Shown: positions 26,204-35,031 of the stretch, piece after piece | How positions within the stretch are numbered: the stretch's first letter is position 1 | Layout: every line of letters starts with the position of its first letter | From: Terriglobia bacterium | GTDB lineage: Bacteria; Acidobacteriota; Terriglobia; UBA7540 | Assembly (NCBI GenBank): GCA_035712365.1 | Contig: DASTAW010000008.1 | Location: 224,842 to 288,841 of the forward strand | Length of the DNA stretch: 64,000 nucleotides | Reading direction: 5' to 3' | The notes under the pieces: generated by a model | What the model was told of the DNA's origin: nothing | Databases searched by the model: none | Seen by the model: only the letters and a program-made list of their open reading frames with translations | Translations under genes and position numbers: made by a program

Positions 26204-26384
26204 GTGTTTTCAACAACATGGCCAGGTTCGTTTTTAGGTTCGTTCCGGTTCGTTTTTTCCACAGGAACGTGTTTTCAACAACTTCTCCGCTTCGTTTTAG
26301 GTTCGTTTCCGGTTCGTTTTTTGGCAATTTTCCTTTGTTTTCAACAACCTCTCCGGTTTGTTTTTCAAAAAACGTGTTTTTTTG
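26204..26384. repeat. Degenerate tandem repeat, about 65-bp period
   Basis: The phrase GTTTTCAACAAC occurs at about 26206, 26271 and 26337 (spacing 65-66 bp), each followed by TCTCC-like and repeated GGTTCGTTT blocks. A fourth, partial unit AACGTGTTTTTTT begins near 26371. The stretch is T-rich on the plus strand, unlike the GC-rich surroundings. It lies in a 650-bp region without a real gene (26117-26766). The rest of that region holds GC hairpins such as GAGCGGGCG-TCCC-GCCCG near 26600. Confidence 0.75.
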
Positions 26385-26766
26385 TCCCATTTGTCCCAGA
26401 AAGCCAGGAAACTAGCCGGAGTCCTGCTCCAAAATGCCTCGCGGACGGCACCGGCGCCCTGGAGCTCCGCGTTCTATATCCTTGCCATCGAGCAGCCGTG
26501 GCGTTCTAAAACCGCTGGCAAAGAACGCGAAAAAGCCAATGCGTTAAGGCTATCACACTAGGCCAGATTTGTCAAGCCCATTTTTGCATGGGCCGGTGGC
26601 ATTCGTGGAGCGGGCGTCCCGCCCGTGCTTGCATGGCCAGATGGCCATGCCACGGCCCTCGCGCTTGACACCCCGATATTCGCCAGCTATATTGGGGGCT
26701 AGCTCCGTACATCCGAGAACCCGGGCTTCGCTTTCAGATGGCCGTGAGGTACTGTCTGGCGATGAG

Positions 26767-28101
26767 ATGCGCATGTTCATAAGCTCGCCCAAAGCCACAA
26801 CTCTGCTGACGTTGCTGATGGCGGTGCTGGGGCTGATGCAGCCCACGCATGGGGCCGTGGCGCCCGGCGAGGCGGCACAGCCGCTGGTTACCGGAATATC
26901 CATCCATGATGGGCCGGGCGGCGCCGTCCTCATTGACATTGCCGTTACGCGCCTCGTCCCCTACAACGCGACGCGGCTCTCGGACCCTGAGCGGCTGGTG
27001 GTGGACCTCGAGGGCGCCCGCGAAGCGAACCTGAGGAGCGAATACCCTGCCCAATCACAGTTGCTCGAGCGGGTGCGGACGGGCCAATGGAAAAGCGGTC
27101 CGGCGATCTTTCGAGTGGTTGCCGACCTGAAAGGCAATCCCTCTTTTAGCGTCAAAGCGCTGGGATCCGGGCTCCGGATCGAGCTCAGGCCCCGGACCGA
27201 AGCGCAGCGACAAGCTCGCAGCCGGGAGAAGGTTGAAGCGCCATCTCCCGGCAGCACCGTGGAACCTGGCCAGAAAACCGCGCACCAGGGTTCCTTGCCC
27301 GACAAGGTTTTCCAGGTCCACCGCTTCAAGGACCTCTCAGCCAGCCTTACGGCTCCTGTACTGCCGCCGCACGACCGGCTGGTTCCGGTGGCCGACCCGC
27401 ACCTGACGGTTCCCCGCCGCAATGCGCCTGCGGGTCCTGCCGTGGTCTCCGGGATTTCAATCCAGCCGGAAAGCCAGGGAGAAACGACCATTGACATCGC
27501 AAGCTCGCGCCCGGTCCCCTATCGCGTTTCCCAGCTTGCCCATCCGTTCCGCCTGGTGATTGACCTTCAAGATGCGCGCAACGCCAGCGGCCAGGAAGTT
27601 TACCCGGTGAATTCTCCAGTGCTGAAAAGGGTCCGAATCGGTCAGAGAAGCCCTGGTGAATCTTCCACGGTCCGGGTGGTGGCTGATCTCGAAGGCTATC
27701 CCATTTTTGACGTTTACGCGCAACAGCCCGGAATTCGAATTGAACTCAAGCCGCGCCACGACCCTGCGGCCATGACACGCAATCCCTTCAAGTTTGATCC
27801 GGCGGCCCAACACAAAGAAATGAAGCGCCCCTTCGCGCCTCCACAGCAGGCGGTGGCTGGGGGCGCCGGTCCGCCACCGGCCGCGCAGGCGAACGACTTT
27901 TCAAGGCTGGCGCTCATCGGTTTGATTGAAAGGGACGGCGCCGGAACGCAGGCGGTCATCTCGGACCATTCCGGCGTCTATCTGGTTTCCAGGGGAGACA
28001 TGTTCGAGAATACTTTCACTGTGGTTGCGATTTCGAGCAACGCCGTGGAACTGCAGGACACCAGGACCCTCGAGACCGGATGGATCGCGTATTCTCACTA
28101 A
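26767..28101 (+). CDS. Exported AMIN-domain protein with PilP-like C-terminus
   Basis: This 444-residue protein has a signal peptide (TTLLTLLMAVLGLMQPTHGA). It then has two AMIN domains, about 40-130 (ITVTR-like strands with RLVVDLEGA) and about 220-310 (TIDIASSRPVPYRV, FRLVIDLQDA). Pro-rich linkers follow, and the C-terminal 65 residues (LALIGLIERDGAGTQAVI through TLETGWIAY) resemble PilP of type IV pili. AMIN domains bind peptidoglycan, so it probably anchors an envelope complex such as a pilus or secretin system. No other pilus gene is in the window. The start may be 26767 or 26773. Confidence 0.78.
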   Translation: MRMFISSPKATTLLTLLMAVLGLMQPTHGAVAPGEAAQPLVTGISIHDGPGGAVLIDIAVTRLVPYNATRLSDPERLVVDLEGAREANLRSEYPAQSQLLERVRTGQWKSGPAIFRVVADLKGNPSFSVKALGSGLRIELRPRTEAQRQARSREKVEAPSPGSTVEPGQKTAHQGSLPDKVFQVHRFKDLSASLTAPVLPPHDRLVPVADPHLTVPRRNAPAGPAVVSGISIQPESQGETTIDIASSRPVPYRVSQLAHPFRLVIDLQDARNASGQEVYPVNSPVLKRVRIGQRSPGESSTVRVVADLEGYPIFDVYAQQPGIRIELKPRHDPAAMTRNPFKFDPAAQHKEMKRPFAPPQQAVAGGAGPPPAAQANDFSRLALIGLIERDGAGTQAVISDHSGVYLVSRGDMFENTFTVVAISSNAVELQDTRTLETGWIAYSH

Positions 28102-28205
28102 CGCTTCCGGCTGCAAGATCTGATCTGCGGCATCCCACGGCCGGGAGGCCTTGACGCGACCCCGCGGCCGCGATGATTTTTCGCGAAAGTAACGGCGACT
28201 TCGGT

Positions 28206-28268
28206 CTCTGAAGCCCGCTCTAGCGGCCTGCTGTTTTCTGGCGGACCAGAAGGCCCGACCTCCTAAAA
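28206..28268. repeat. Dispersed repeat A, copy 1
   Basis: A stretch of about 60 bp contains GAAGCCCGCTC, GCCTGCTGTTTTCTG and CGGACC-GAAGG-CC. Closely similar stretches lie at 58454-58519 and 63562-63626, all in gaps between genes. Confidence 0.65.
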
Positions 28269-28305
28269 TATGCAGCCCGTCGTAAGTCCCGTTAGGCGCA
28301 CTCCA

Positions 28306-28887
28306 CTAGTGCCGGAAGTATCCCGGCTCATTCCCCAGCTTCCATTTAATATTGCAACCAATGCTCGGCTTCTGGTTATCGGAAACCTTCCGTCCGCCGA
28401 GAACGGCATCCATCGCGGCCCTCAGGTCGGCCCCAGTGACTGGCCGGCCGTTTGACGGACGGCTGTCGTCCATCTGGCCCCGGTAGACCAGCCTGCCGTC
28501 CCGGTCAAAGAGATAGAAATCCGGCGTACAGGCGGCGCCGTAACTCTTCGCGACCTGCTGCGCCTCGTCGTAAAGATACGGAAACGGGAAGTCCATCGTG
28601 CTGCTCAACTGGGCCATTTTCTCCGGCGAGTCGTCAGGATAGGCGCTGACGTCGTTGGAGCTGATGCCGACAATTCCAACCTCGCGCCCTTGATACTCGC
28701 GGGCAAGTTCGACGAATTGCGGAAGCACGTGCTTCACAAACGGGCAGTGGTTGCACAGAAATACAACAAGTAGTGCAGGCGCGTCTTTGTAGTCTTCCAG
28801 GGACACGGCCTTGCCTTCCGTGTCAGGAAGGCTGAAGGGCGGCGCCACGGTGCCCAATGGAAGCATCGTAGAGAGCGTATTAACCAT
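28306..28887 (-). CDS. Thioredoxin-family protein (redoxin with CNHCP motif)
   Basis: This 193-residue protein begins with APPFSLPDTEGKAVSLEDY and has VFLCNHCPFVKHVLPQF (about 44-60), where CNHC is a CxxC-type redox pair. The tail PSIGCNIKWKLGNEP is typical of a widespread uncharacterised thioredoxin subfamily. It probably acts as a cytoplasmic thiol reductase or peroxidase; there is no signal peptide. An AGGAGG site 5 nt before the ATG makes the start secure. It faces a gap with several hairpins upstream. Confidence 0.88.
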   Translation of the reverse strand: MVNTLSTMLPLGTVAPPFSLPDTEGKAVSLEDYKDAPALLVVFLCNHCPFVKHVLPQFVELAREYQGREVGIVGISSNDVSAYPDDSPEKMAQLSSTMDFPFPYLYDEAQQVAKSYGAACTPDFYLFDRDGRLVYRGQMDDSRPSNGRPVTGADLRAAMDAVLGGRKVSDNQKPSIGCNIKWKLGNEPGYFRH

Positions 28888-29318
28888 CGTTTCCTCCTTA
28901 ATTGCAGGATAACAGTCTCGCCGAAGATTGTCCTGTTGATCGGCGCGAGTCTTGACTCCGCAGGCCAGCGCGTGACCTGACCCGCCGGACATTTGTTTAC
29001 CATACGCGGGATCCCAGTAGCACAGCCACTCCTGGCTGTGCCGAACGCGACAAGAACACCGGCAGGAGTGCCGGTGCCACGCGAGTGCCGGTGCTACGCG
29101 AGGTGCTGCGCGCTGTACTCGCCGTTGTAGAACGTTATCGCGGACGCCAGGAAGCGGACCACCCTGGGTTCAAGTTTCTCCGAATTATGCCGAAAGGCTA
29201 AGTATCGGAAATCTCTGGCGGCGTTGAGATTGAAGGTCTTGCCCGATGCCGAATCGCTAAGCATGGATGGAACAGATCAGGGACGGGTGATTTCAGGTTT
29301 CAGCGGAGAAGATTGGCC
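28888..29318. other. Intergenic region with hairpins, upstream of the kinase cluster
   Basis: No gene seen. Around 29017-29105 there are nested inverted repeats: CACAGCCA-CTCC-TGGCTGTG, then CACCGGCA-GGAG-TGCCGGTG and a near-duplicate of its second arm. They resemble dispersed repeats rather than terminators, since no T-run follows. Promoters for the thioredoxin gene (minus) and the kinase cluster (plus) should also lie here. Confidence 0.5.
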
Positions 29319-30557
29319 ATGAGGGAGGGAACGCCGCATTACAAGAGGTCCAGCAAAGGCTCGAGCGCCGGCGCCAACTCAAAAGGCCCTGGACCGGAAG
29401 GCGCGGACGACGTTCGGGCTGACCTCTACCGCTCCGAAGGACTGCGAACGCTGGGTCTGCTGGCCGGCGGCATCGCCCACGACTTCAACAATGCACTGGA
29501 AGTGATCATGGGTTTCGCCTCGCTGGCGCGACTCCGCCTGTCGCCAGGGGACCCGTTGCACGAGCCCCTCAGGATTATCGAGGAATCGGCCAAAGGCGCC
29601 GCGGGCCTGGCCAGGAGCCTCCTCGATGTGTCGAAAGAAAAGCCGGACGACGAAGGGCCTGTCGAGGCGCGCGAACTTGTCGGAAACGTCCTCAGCATCA
29701 TTACCCACACCTTCGACCGGAAGATTCGGATCGAACATCGAATGGGCCCCCGGCTGCCTCGTATCAGAGGAAATCAAGGCCGCCTGCAACAGGCAATCCT
29801 GAATCTCTGTCTCAACGCCCGCGACGCCATGCAGCAGGGCGGCACGCTCTTGATTGAAGCGGACCTGCAAACCCTCAAACCCGGTGACGCAAGGCTGCCG
29901 GAATCGAGCGCGCCGGGCGATTACGTTCGCATCGCGGTCCGCGACACCGGGGAAGGAATACCGCGGGAGCTTGTGAAAGAGATCTTTGTCCCGTTGTTCA
30001 CCACCAAGCGAGAGGGCAGCGGCCACGGACTGGGCCTGGCCATGGTGGAAAAAATGGTGAAGGAGGCGCAAGGGTTCATTTCCGTGTTCAGCAAGCCGGG
30101 GCAAGGGAGCGAATTTTCCCTTTATTTTCCGGCGGTTTTCGGCGGGCGCCGGCGGGCAATGGATTCGAGGCCCGGCCAGGCGGCTGCGGGCCGGGGCCGG
30201 GTGCTGGTGGTGGATGATGAGCCGCGCATTCTCGAGTTCCTGGAAAAAGGGCTGACGCGGCTGGGATACGAAGTGTTGACCGCCGAAAGCGGCCGCAGCG
30301 CGTGCGAAATTTATTCCCGGAAAAGCGGCGACATCAACTGTGTTCTGCTCGACCTGATCATGCCTGGGCTGAGTGGCCTGGAAACCTATGCGCGGCTGAA
30401 GGACATCAATCCCGGCGTGCGGGTCATTCTCTCCTCCGGATACAGTTCCGGGCGAATCAGGCGTGAGGCGTCGGAAGCCGGCAGTCCGGAGTTCATGGAA
30501 AAGCCCTTCACGCTGGAAGAGCTGTCCCAGGCGCTCCAGAAAGTCCAGCGAAATTGA
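29319..30557 (+). CDS. Hybrid sensor histidine kinase with C-terminal receiver
   Basis: This 412-residue soluble protein has a HisKA-type H-box GLLAGGIAHDFNNALEVI (H near 53). It then has an HATPase domain with N-box LCLNARDAM, G1 VRDTGEGIP and G2 GSGHGLGLAMV. The C-terminal receiver (about 293-410) has VLVVDDEP, the phospho-acceptor region LLDLIMPG and the late FMEKPF. There is no PAS domain or membrane helix, so its signal probably comes from a partner. It is the first of four signalling genes in a row; the next begins 25 bp later. ATG at 29319 is preferred over a TTG two codons upstream. Confidence 0.88.
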   Translation: MREGTPHYKRSSKGSSAGANSKGPGPEGADDVRADLYRSEGLRTLGLLAGGIAHDFNNALEVIMGFASLARLRLSPGDPLHEPLRIIEESAKGAAGLARSLLDVSKEKPDDEGPVEARELVGNVLSIITHTFDRKIRIEHRMGPRLPRIRGNQGRLQQAILNLCLNARDAMQQGGTLLIEADLQTLKPGDARLPESSAPGDYVRIAVRDTGEGIPRELVKEIFVPLFTTKREGSGHGLGLAMVEKMVKEAQGFISVFSKPGQGSEFSLYFPAVFGGRRRAMDSRPGQAAAGRGRVLVVDDEPRILEFLEKGLTRLGYEVLTAESGRSACEIYSRKSGDINCVLLDLIMPGLSGLETYARLKDINPGVRVILSSGYSSGRIRREASEAGSPEFMEKPFTLEELSQALQKVQRN

Positions 30558-30582
30558 GCGCTGCCAGGGCCAGAGCGCAACG

Positions 30583-31224
30583 ATGATGGCCGAAGTGGAC
30601 AATCAGGAAGAATCGGCACAGGGGACGTCACGCATTCTGGTGGCGGATGATGACCCCTTGTCGCTGCGGGTCCTGCAAAAAGCCCTTGAGAAATGGGGGC
30701 ACGAGGTCGCGGTGGCACGAGACGGCACCGAGGCCTGGCAAATTCTGACCCGGCCCGAGGCCCCTCGAATGGCCATCCTGGATTGGATGATGCCCGGCAT
30801 GGACGGACCCACGATTTGCCAGCGGGCCCGGGCGGCGCCGGCCATCACTGCTCCTTATCTCATCCTGCTGACGGCGCGGAATGATTACGGCGATATCGTC
30901 AGCGGGCTCGAAGCCGGAGCCAATGATTATGTGGTCAAGCCCTTCAACCAGGCCGAATTGCGCGCGCGGATTCGAGTGGGGCTTCGCGTCCTGGAACTGC
31001 AAAGCAAACTTGCGGAGCGAGTGCAGGACCTGGAAGCGGCCCTGAAGCAGGTGAAGCAATTGCGGGGACTTTTGCCGATCTGCATGTATTGCAAAAAGAT
31101 CAGGAATGACGGGGACTACTGGCAGCAGGTGGAAACCTACATCAGCGACCACTCGGAAGCAGAGTTCAGCCATGGGATCTGCCCCGGATGCTATGAGAAG
31201 CTCATGAAGTCCCAGCTTGAGTGA
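30583..31224 (+). CDS. Response regulator with C-terminal Cys-rich (zinc-binding?) domain
   Basis: This 213-residue protein has an N-terminal receiver (about 18-135: ILVADDDP, AILDWMMPGMDG with the phospho-Asp, and YVVKPF). A short coiled coil follows (LQSKLAERVQDLEAALKQVK), then a 45-residue module with LPICMYCKKIR and HGICPGC. The two CxxC pairs suggest a zinc ribbon. This module is found at the C-terminus of many PAS and receiver proteins but its function is not known. There is no DNA-binding domain. The gene lies between two hybrid kinases. Confidence 0.85.
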   Translation: MMAEVDNQEESAQGTSRILVADDDPLSLRVLQKALEKWGHEVAVARDGTEAWQILTRPEAPRMAILDWMMPGMDGPTICQRARAAPAITAPYLILLTARNDYGDIVSGLEAGANDYVVKPFNQAELRARIRVGLRVLELQSKLAERVQDLEAALKQVKQLRGLLPICMYCKKIRNDGDYWQQVETYISDHSEAEFSHGICPGCYEKLMKSQLE

Positions 31225-31247
31225 GAAGGACCCGGAAGGAAGTCTGC

Positions 31248-34004
31248 ATGGCTCACATCGAGAGATTTGCCCGCCCGCGACAGCGCGTGGCGCGCCGCCG
31301 GCTGCTGGCCGTTGCGGCGACGACAGCCATGTTCCTGTCTGCCGCGCCTTTGTGCCGGGCGGGTTTCACGGGGCCACACCGGCCTCACGTGCAGGAGCAC
31401 GCCGCCGGCGCACGGGCCGTGCAACGCTCAAGCGAACTGGAAGGAACGCGCAGGGGCCTTTCCCGGCTGGTCCTCGCGAGCGGCTTTCCCGACGTCAGCA
31501 AAATCAGCCAGTGGGAAGCGCGCGAGTGGAACTGGCTCCTTGTGTGGGCGGCGGTCCTGACGCTGCTTTCCTTTCTGTGGACCGAAATTCTTCGGCAGCG
31601 CATCCGGCGCCAGAACATCCTGCTGCAGGAATGGGCGCGCCGGGAGATCGCGCTCAAAAATCGGTATGAGGAATTGTTTGAGAACGCCAACGACATCATC
31701 TACACCACGGACCTGGAAGGAAACTTCACTTCCATCAACCGGGAAGCCGAAAGGGTGACGGGATACAACCGGCAGGTGATTGTTGGCGCCAACGTGTCCC
31801 AGTACATCGCCGAAGAGTATTTTGACGTTGTTCGACTGATGCTCAAAGAGAACCTGCGGGAAAAGGCATCCACGACTTACTCGATGGAAATAGCCGCGCG
31901 GAACGGCCGCCGGATCCCGCTGGAGATCAGCAGCCGTCTGATCTACGAAAACGGCAAACCCGCCGGCATCCAGGGAATTGCCCGGGACGTTTCAGAACGC
32001 AAGCGAGTGGAACTCGAGCGCCGCAAGGCCCAGGAGGCGGCCGAGGCGGCCAATCGCGCCAAGAGCGAATTTCTGGCCAACATGAGCCACGAAATCAGGA
32101 CTCCCTTGAACGGCGTGCTGGGCATGACCGATCTTGCCCTGAACACCAGGCTGAACGAAGAGCAGCGGGAATATCTGACGCTGGTGAAGAGCTCCGGAGA
32201 AGCGCTCCTGACCGTCATCAATGACATCCTGGATTTCTCAAAGATTGAAGCCGGACGCCTGGATGTTAACCCCATCGACTTTGAGTTGCGGGATTCCCTC
32301 GGGGAAACGTTGAGGACGCTCTCGCTGCGCGCCCACGAAAAGGGCCTGGAACTGGCCCTGCACGTCGCACGCGACGTACCCTATCGCGTGAACGCCGACC
32401 CCACGCGCCTGCGGCAGATCGTCGTGAACCTGGTGGGCAATGCCATCAAGTTCACCGACGTTGGAGAGGTGATTCTCCACGTCGCAAGAGAACCACAGAC
32501 CGAAAACGAATTCTTGCTCCATTTCACCGTAACCGACACCGGCATCGGCATACCGCCCGAAAAGCAGGAGATGATTTTTGCTCCCTTTACCCAGGCCGAT
32601 AGTTCCGCGACGCGGCGATATGGCGGCACCGGCCTGGGCCTTACCATATCCTTCCAGCTTGCCGGACTGATGGGAGGCCGGCTCTGGGTGGAAAGCACGG
32701 AAGGGAAAGGCAGCAGCTTCCACTTTACGGTCCGCTGCAGCCCTGCAACTTCGGAAGGGGAAACCGCCGCGCCATCCGCAGGCTCCAACCTGCTTGGACT
32801 GCCAGCTCTGGTGGTGGACGACAATGCCACCAACCGGCGCTTGCTCGAGGAACTGTTGTCCCATTGGGGAATGAAACCCGCCGTGGCGGACGGTGGATGG
32901 ACGGGTCTCGAAACCATGAGGCAGGCCATGGCGGCAGGCCAACCCTTTCCCCTGATTCTGATTGACGCCCTGATGCCCGATATGGACGGGTTTACCCTCG
33001 CCGAACGAATCAAGGAGGACCCCGCGCTCTCCGGGGCCGCCATCATGATGCTGACTTCCGCAGCGCGACGGGGTGATGCCGCCCGGTGCCGCAAACTTGG
33101 AATCGCAGCTTATCTCCACAAGCCGGTCAGGGAACGGGACCTGCTGCGGGCCATTCTGCTGGCCCTTTCGCCCGGCCGGACCCGCGCCAGGGATGCGGAA
33201 CTGATCACCGGGCATACCCTGCGCCAGGAAAAACGAACGTTACGGATCCTGCTGGCTGAAGATGACCTGGTAAATCGCCAATTGGCAGAGCACTTGCTTA
33301 GAAAATTCGGCCATCACGTCACCTCTGCATCCAATGGACGCAAAGCCGTGGAGGCGCTTCAAGCATCCGGACTCGACAGCTTCGATGCCGTCCTGATGGA
33401 CGTCCAGATGCCGGAGATGGACGGCATCGAGGCAACGGCCGCCATTCGTGAACTGGAAAAAGGGAGGCCACGCCGACTGCCCGTCATTGCCATGACCGCC
33501 CATGCGATGAAGGGTGACCGCTCACGCTTTCTGGAATCAGGCATGGACGGATATATCGCCAAACCAGTCCAGGCCCGCGAACTGCTCACCGTGATCGAGC
33601 AGGCTGTGCCTCAAGCAGGAGAAGCTGCAACGGAGCGCCAGCCCCCGCCAGCGCCCCTCGAGATCATTGACTGGAAGCGCGGGCTTGCAGCCGCGGACGG
33701 TGATTCGGCGTTGCTCCACGAGCTGCTGAAGATGTTTGCGAACCAGGCGCCGTCCGCGCTGGACAGGCTGCGATGCGCCGTGGAGATGAAGGATGCTCCG
33801 GCGATCGAACGGGCAGCGCACACGCTGAAGGGGTCTGTGAGCAATTTTGGAGCTGATGCCGCCGTCCAGGCCGCCTTGAAGCTCGAGGTGATGGGGCGGC
33901 AGAAGGAGCTGGAGCGCGCCGAAGAGGCTTTCCGTTCCGTCGAGCAGGAAATCCGGCGAGTGCTGAGCGCCATCGAAATGTTTGAGACCGGAGTGGCTGG
34001 ATGA
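31248..34004 (+). CDS. Membrane hybrid histidine kinase (PAS-HisKA-HATPase-REC-REC-Hpt)
   Basis: This protein of about 918 residues has an N-terminal signal/anchor, a short periplasmic part and a membrane helix ([18 protein letters not shown]). PAS follows (about 130-250, [17 protein letters not shown]), then HisKA ([18 protein letters not shown]) and HATPase ([21 protein letters not shown]). Two receivers come next ([25 protein letters not shown]; then [22 protein letters not shown]). A C-terminal Hpt domain carries [13 protein letters not shown]. All elements of a His-Asp-His phosphorelay are in one chain. AGGAAG precedes the ATG at 31248. The next gene overlaps by 4 bp. Confidence 0.9.
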   Translation: MAHIERFARPRQRVARRRLLAVAATTAMFLSAAPLCRAGFTGPHRPHVQEHAAGARAVQRSSELEGTRRGLSRLVLASGFPDVSKISQWEAREWNWLLVWAAVLTLLSFLWTEILRQRIRRQNILLQEWARREIALKNRYEELFENANDIIYTTDLEGNFTSINREAERVTGYNRQVIVGANVSQYIAEEYFDVVRLMLKENLREKASTTYSMEIAARNGRRIPLEISSRLIYENGKPAGIQGIARDVSERKRVELERRKAQEAAEAANRAKSEFLANMSHEIRTPLNGVLGMTDLALNTRLNEEQREYLTLVKSSGEALLTVINDILDFSKIEAGRLDVNPIDFELRDSLGETLRTLSLRAHEKGLELALHVARDVPYRVNADPTRLRQIVVNLVGNAIKFTDVGEVILHVAREPQTENEFLLHFTVTDTGIGIPPEKQEMIFAPFTQADSSATRRYGGTGLGLTISFQLAGLMGGRLWVESTEGKGSSFHFTVRCSPATSEGETAAPSAGSNLLGLPALVVDDNATNRRLLEELLSHWGMKPAVADGGWTGLETMRQAMAAGQPFPLILIDALMPDMDGFTLAERIKEDPALSGAAIMMLTSAARRGDAARCRKLGIAAYLHKPVRERDLLRAILLALSPGRTRARDAELITGHTLRQEKRTLRILLAEDDLVNRQLAEHLLRKFGHHVTSASNGRKAVEALQASGLDSFDAVLMDVQMPEMDGIEATAAIRELEKGRPRRLPVIAMTAHAMKGDRSRFLESGMDGYIAKPVQARELLTVIEQAVPQAGEAATERQPPPAPLEIIDWKRGLAAADGDSALLHELLKMFANQAPSALDRLRCAVEMKDAPAIERAAHTLKGSVSNFGADAAVQAALKLEVMGRQKELERAEEAFRSVEQEIRRVLSAIEMFETGVAG

Positions 34005-34906
34005 AGGTCCTGGTCGCCGATGACGAGCCCGTCAATCGCCGCCTGCTCGAAATCCTCCTGAACAAGTGGGGATACGAAGTATCCGTGGCCGCCGACGGAC
34101 AGGAAGCGTGGCGGCATTTACAAGGCGCCGCCAGCCCGCGAATCGCCATCCTTGACTGGATGATGCCTGAAATGGACGGCGTCGAAGTCTGCCGGAAAAT
34201 CCGCGAAGACAAAAGCCGGCGCCCGGTGTACGTGCTTCTCCTGACGGCCAAGCAGGCAACCGAAGATGCAAACGGGCGCTATGAATCCGTTGCGGACGAT
34301 TACCTTCCCAAGCCCTATGCCGCCCATGAACTAAAGGCCCGCCTGCGCGCCGGCAAGCGCATCCTGGAATTGGAAGACCAGTTGCGCGAGGCCGGCGAGG
34401 CCCTCCAGGTTGAGACCACCCGCGATACCCTGACCGGCCTTTGGAGCCGCTCATCGATCCTTGAGATCCTTCACCGCGAAATCCATCGCGGCGGCCGGCA
34501 AAATTCCTCCTTGACGCTCCTCATGATTGATATCGATGATCTCGGGCAAATCAATCATCACCACGGGCACCTCGCCGGCGATGCCGTGATGCGCGAGGCG
34601 GCCAGAAGAATACGCAATTCCATCCGGGTCTATGACTCGCTGGGCCGTTACAGCGGGGGACAGTTTGTCATTGTCTCTCCGGATTGCGACCGTTCCGGAG
34701 CCATGACCCAGGCCCAAAGGATCCAGTCAACGATCAGCGAGGAAGCCTTCAAGACGTTCAAAGGCGATTTCCCCGTCACGATCAGCACGGGCATCGCGGT
34801 TGGCTCGAGCACCCATCAGGCCGATGAACTCATATCCGCGGCAGAGGCCGCACTGGCCCAGGCCAGGAAGGCAGGACCCAACCGGATCGAACTCGCGCGC
34901 AAATAG
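34001..34906 (+). CDS. Receiver-GGDEF protein with degenerate active site and intact I-site
   Basis: This 301-residue protein starts with a receiver domain ([31 protein letters not shown]). A helical linker and a GGDEF domain follow from about residue 145 (TRDTLTGLWSRSS, LLMIDIDDLGQIN). The signature GG(D/E)EF reads SGGQF, which loses a metal ligand and the catalytic acidic residue, whereas the product-binding RxxD is present five residues upstream as RVYD. The likely role is a c-di-GMP-binding output rather than a cyclase. Its ATG overlaps the kinase stop by 4 bp (ATGA), so it is probably the kinase's output partner. Confidence 0.87.
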   Translation: MKVLVADDEPVNRRLLEILLNKWGYEVSVAADGQEAWRHLQGAASPRIAILDWMMPEMDGVEVCRKIREDKSRRPVYVLLLTAKQATEDANGRYESVADDYLPKPYAAHELKARLRAGKRILELEDQLREAGEALQVETTRDTLTGLWSRSSILEILHREIHRGGRQNSSLTLLMIDIDDLGQINHHHGHLAGDAVMREAARRIRNSIRVYDSLGRYSGGQFVIVSPDCDRSGAMTQAQRIQSTISEEAFKTFKGDFPVTISTGIAVGSSTHQADELISAAEAALAQARKAGPNRIELARK

Positions 34907-34994
34907 CAGCCCGCTCGCTGCGCCGCCCTCGGGCGCCCCTCGGAACATCATCGTCATGGACTGAAACGTTTATGTAATCCATAAGCGGATTTGA

Positions 34995-35023
34995 TTGGCC
35001 CGTGTTGTCCCTCATCTTATAAT
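34995..35023 (+). promoter_or_regulatory. Putative glnD promoter, near-leaderless
   Basis: TTGGCC (34995-35000) is followed after 17 bp by a perfect TATAAT (35018-35023). Transcription would begin about 35030, almost at the ATG at 35032. That would fit the absence of a ribosome-binding site before glnD. Confidence 0.5.
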
Positions 35024-35031
35024 CTGTGGCC

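Noticed and set aside
26204..26384. CRISPR array
   Set aside because: The repeated units are joined by related, not unique, sequence; there are only three full units, and no cas gene is in the window.
26193..26390. 65-codon minus-strand frame across the 65-bp repeats
   Set aside because: It is simply the repeat read in frame (period near a multiple of three) and has no ribosome site.
29379..30602. 407-codon open frame on the minus strand
   Set aside because: Antisense to the hybrid kinase, whose H, N, G and receiver motifs are all present.
32238..33215. 325-codon open frame on the minus strand
   Set aside because: Antisense to the large hybrid kinase; no signature, Gly/Gln-rich.
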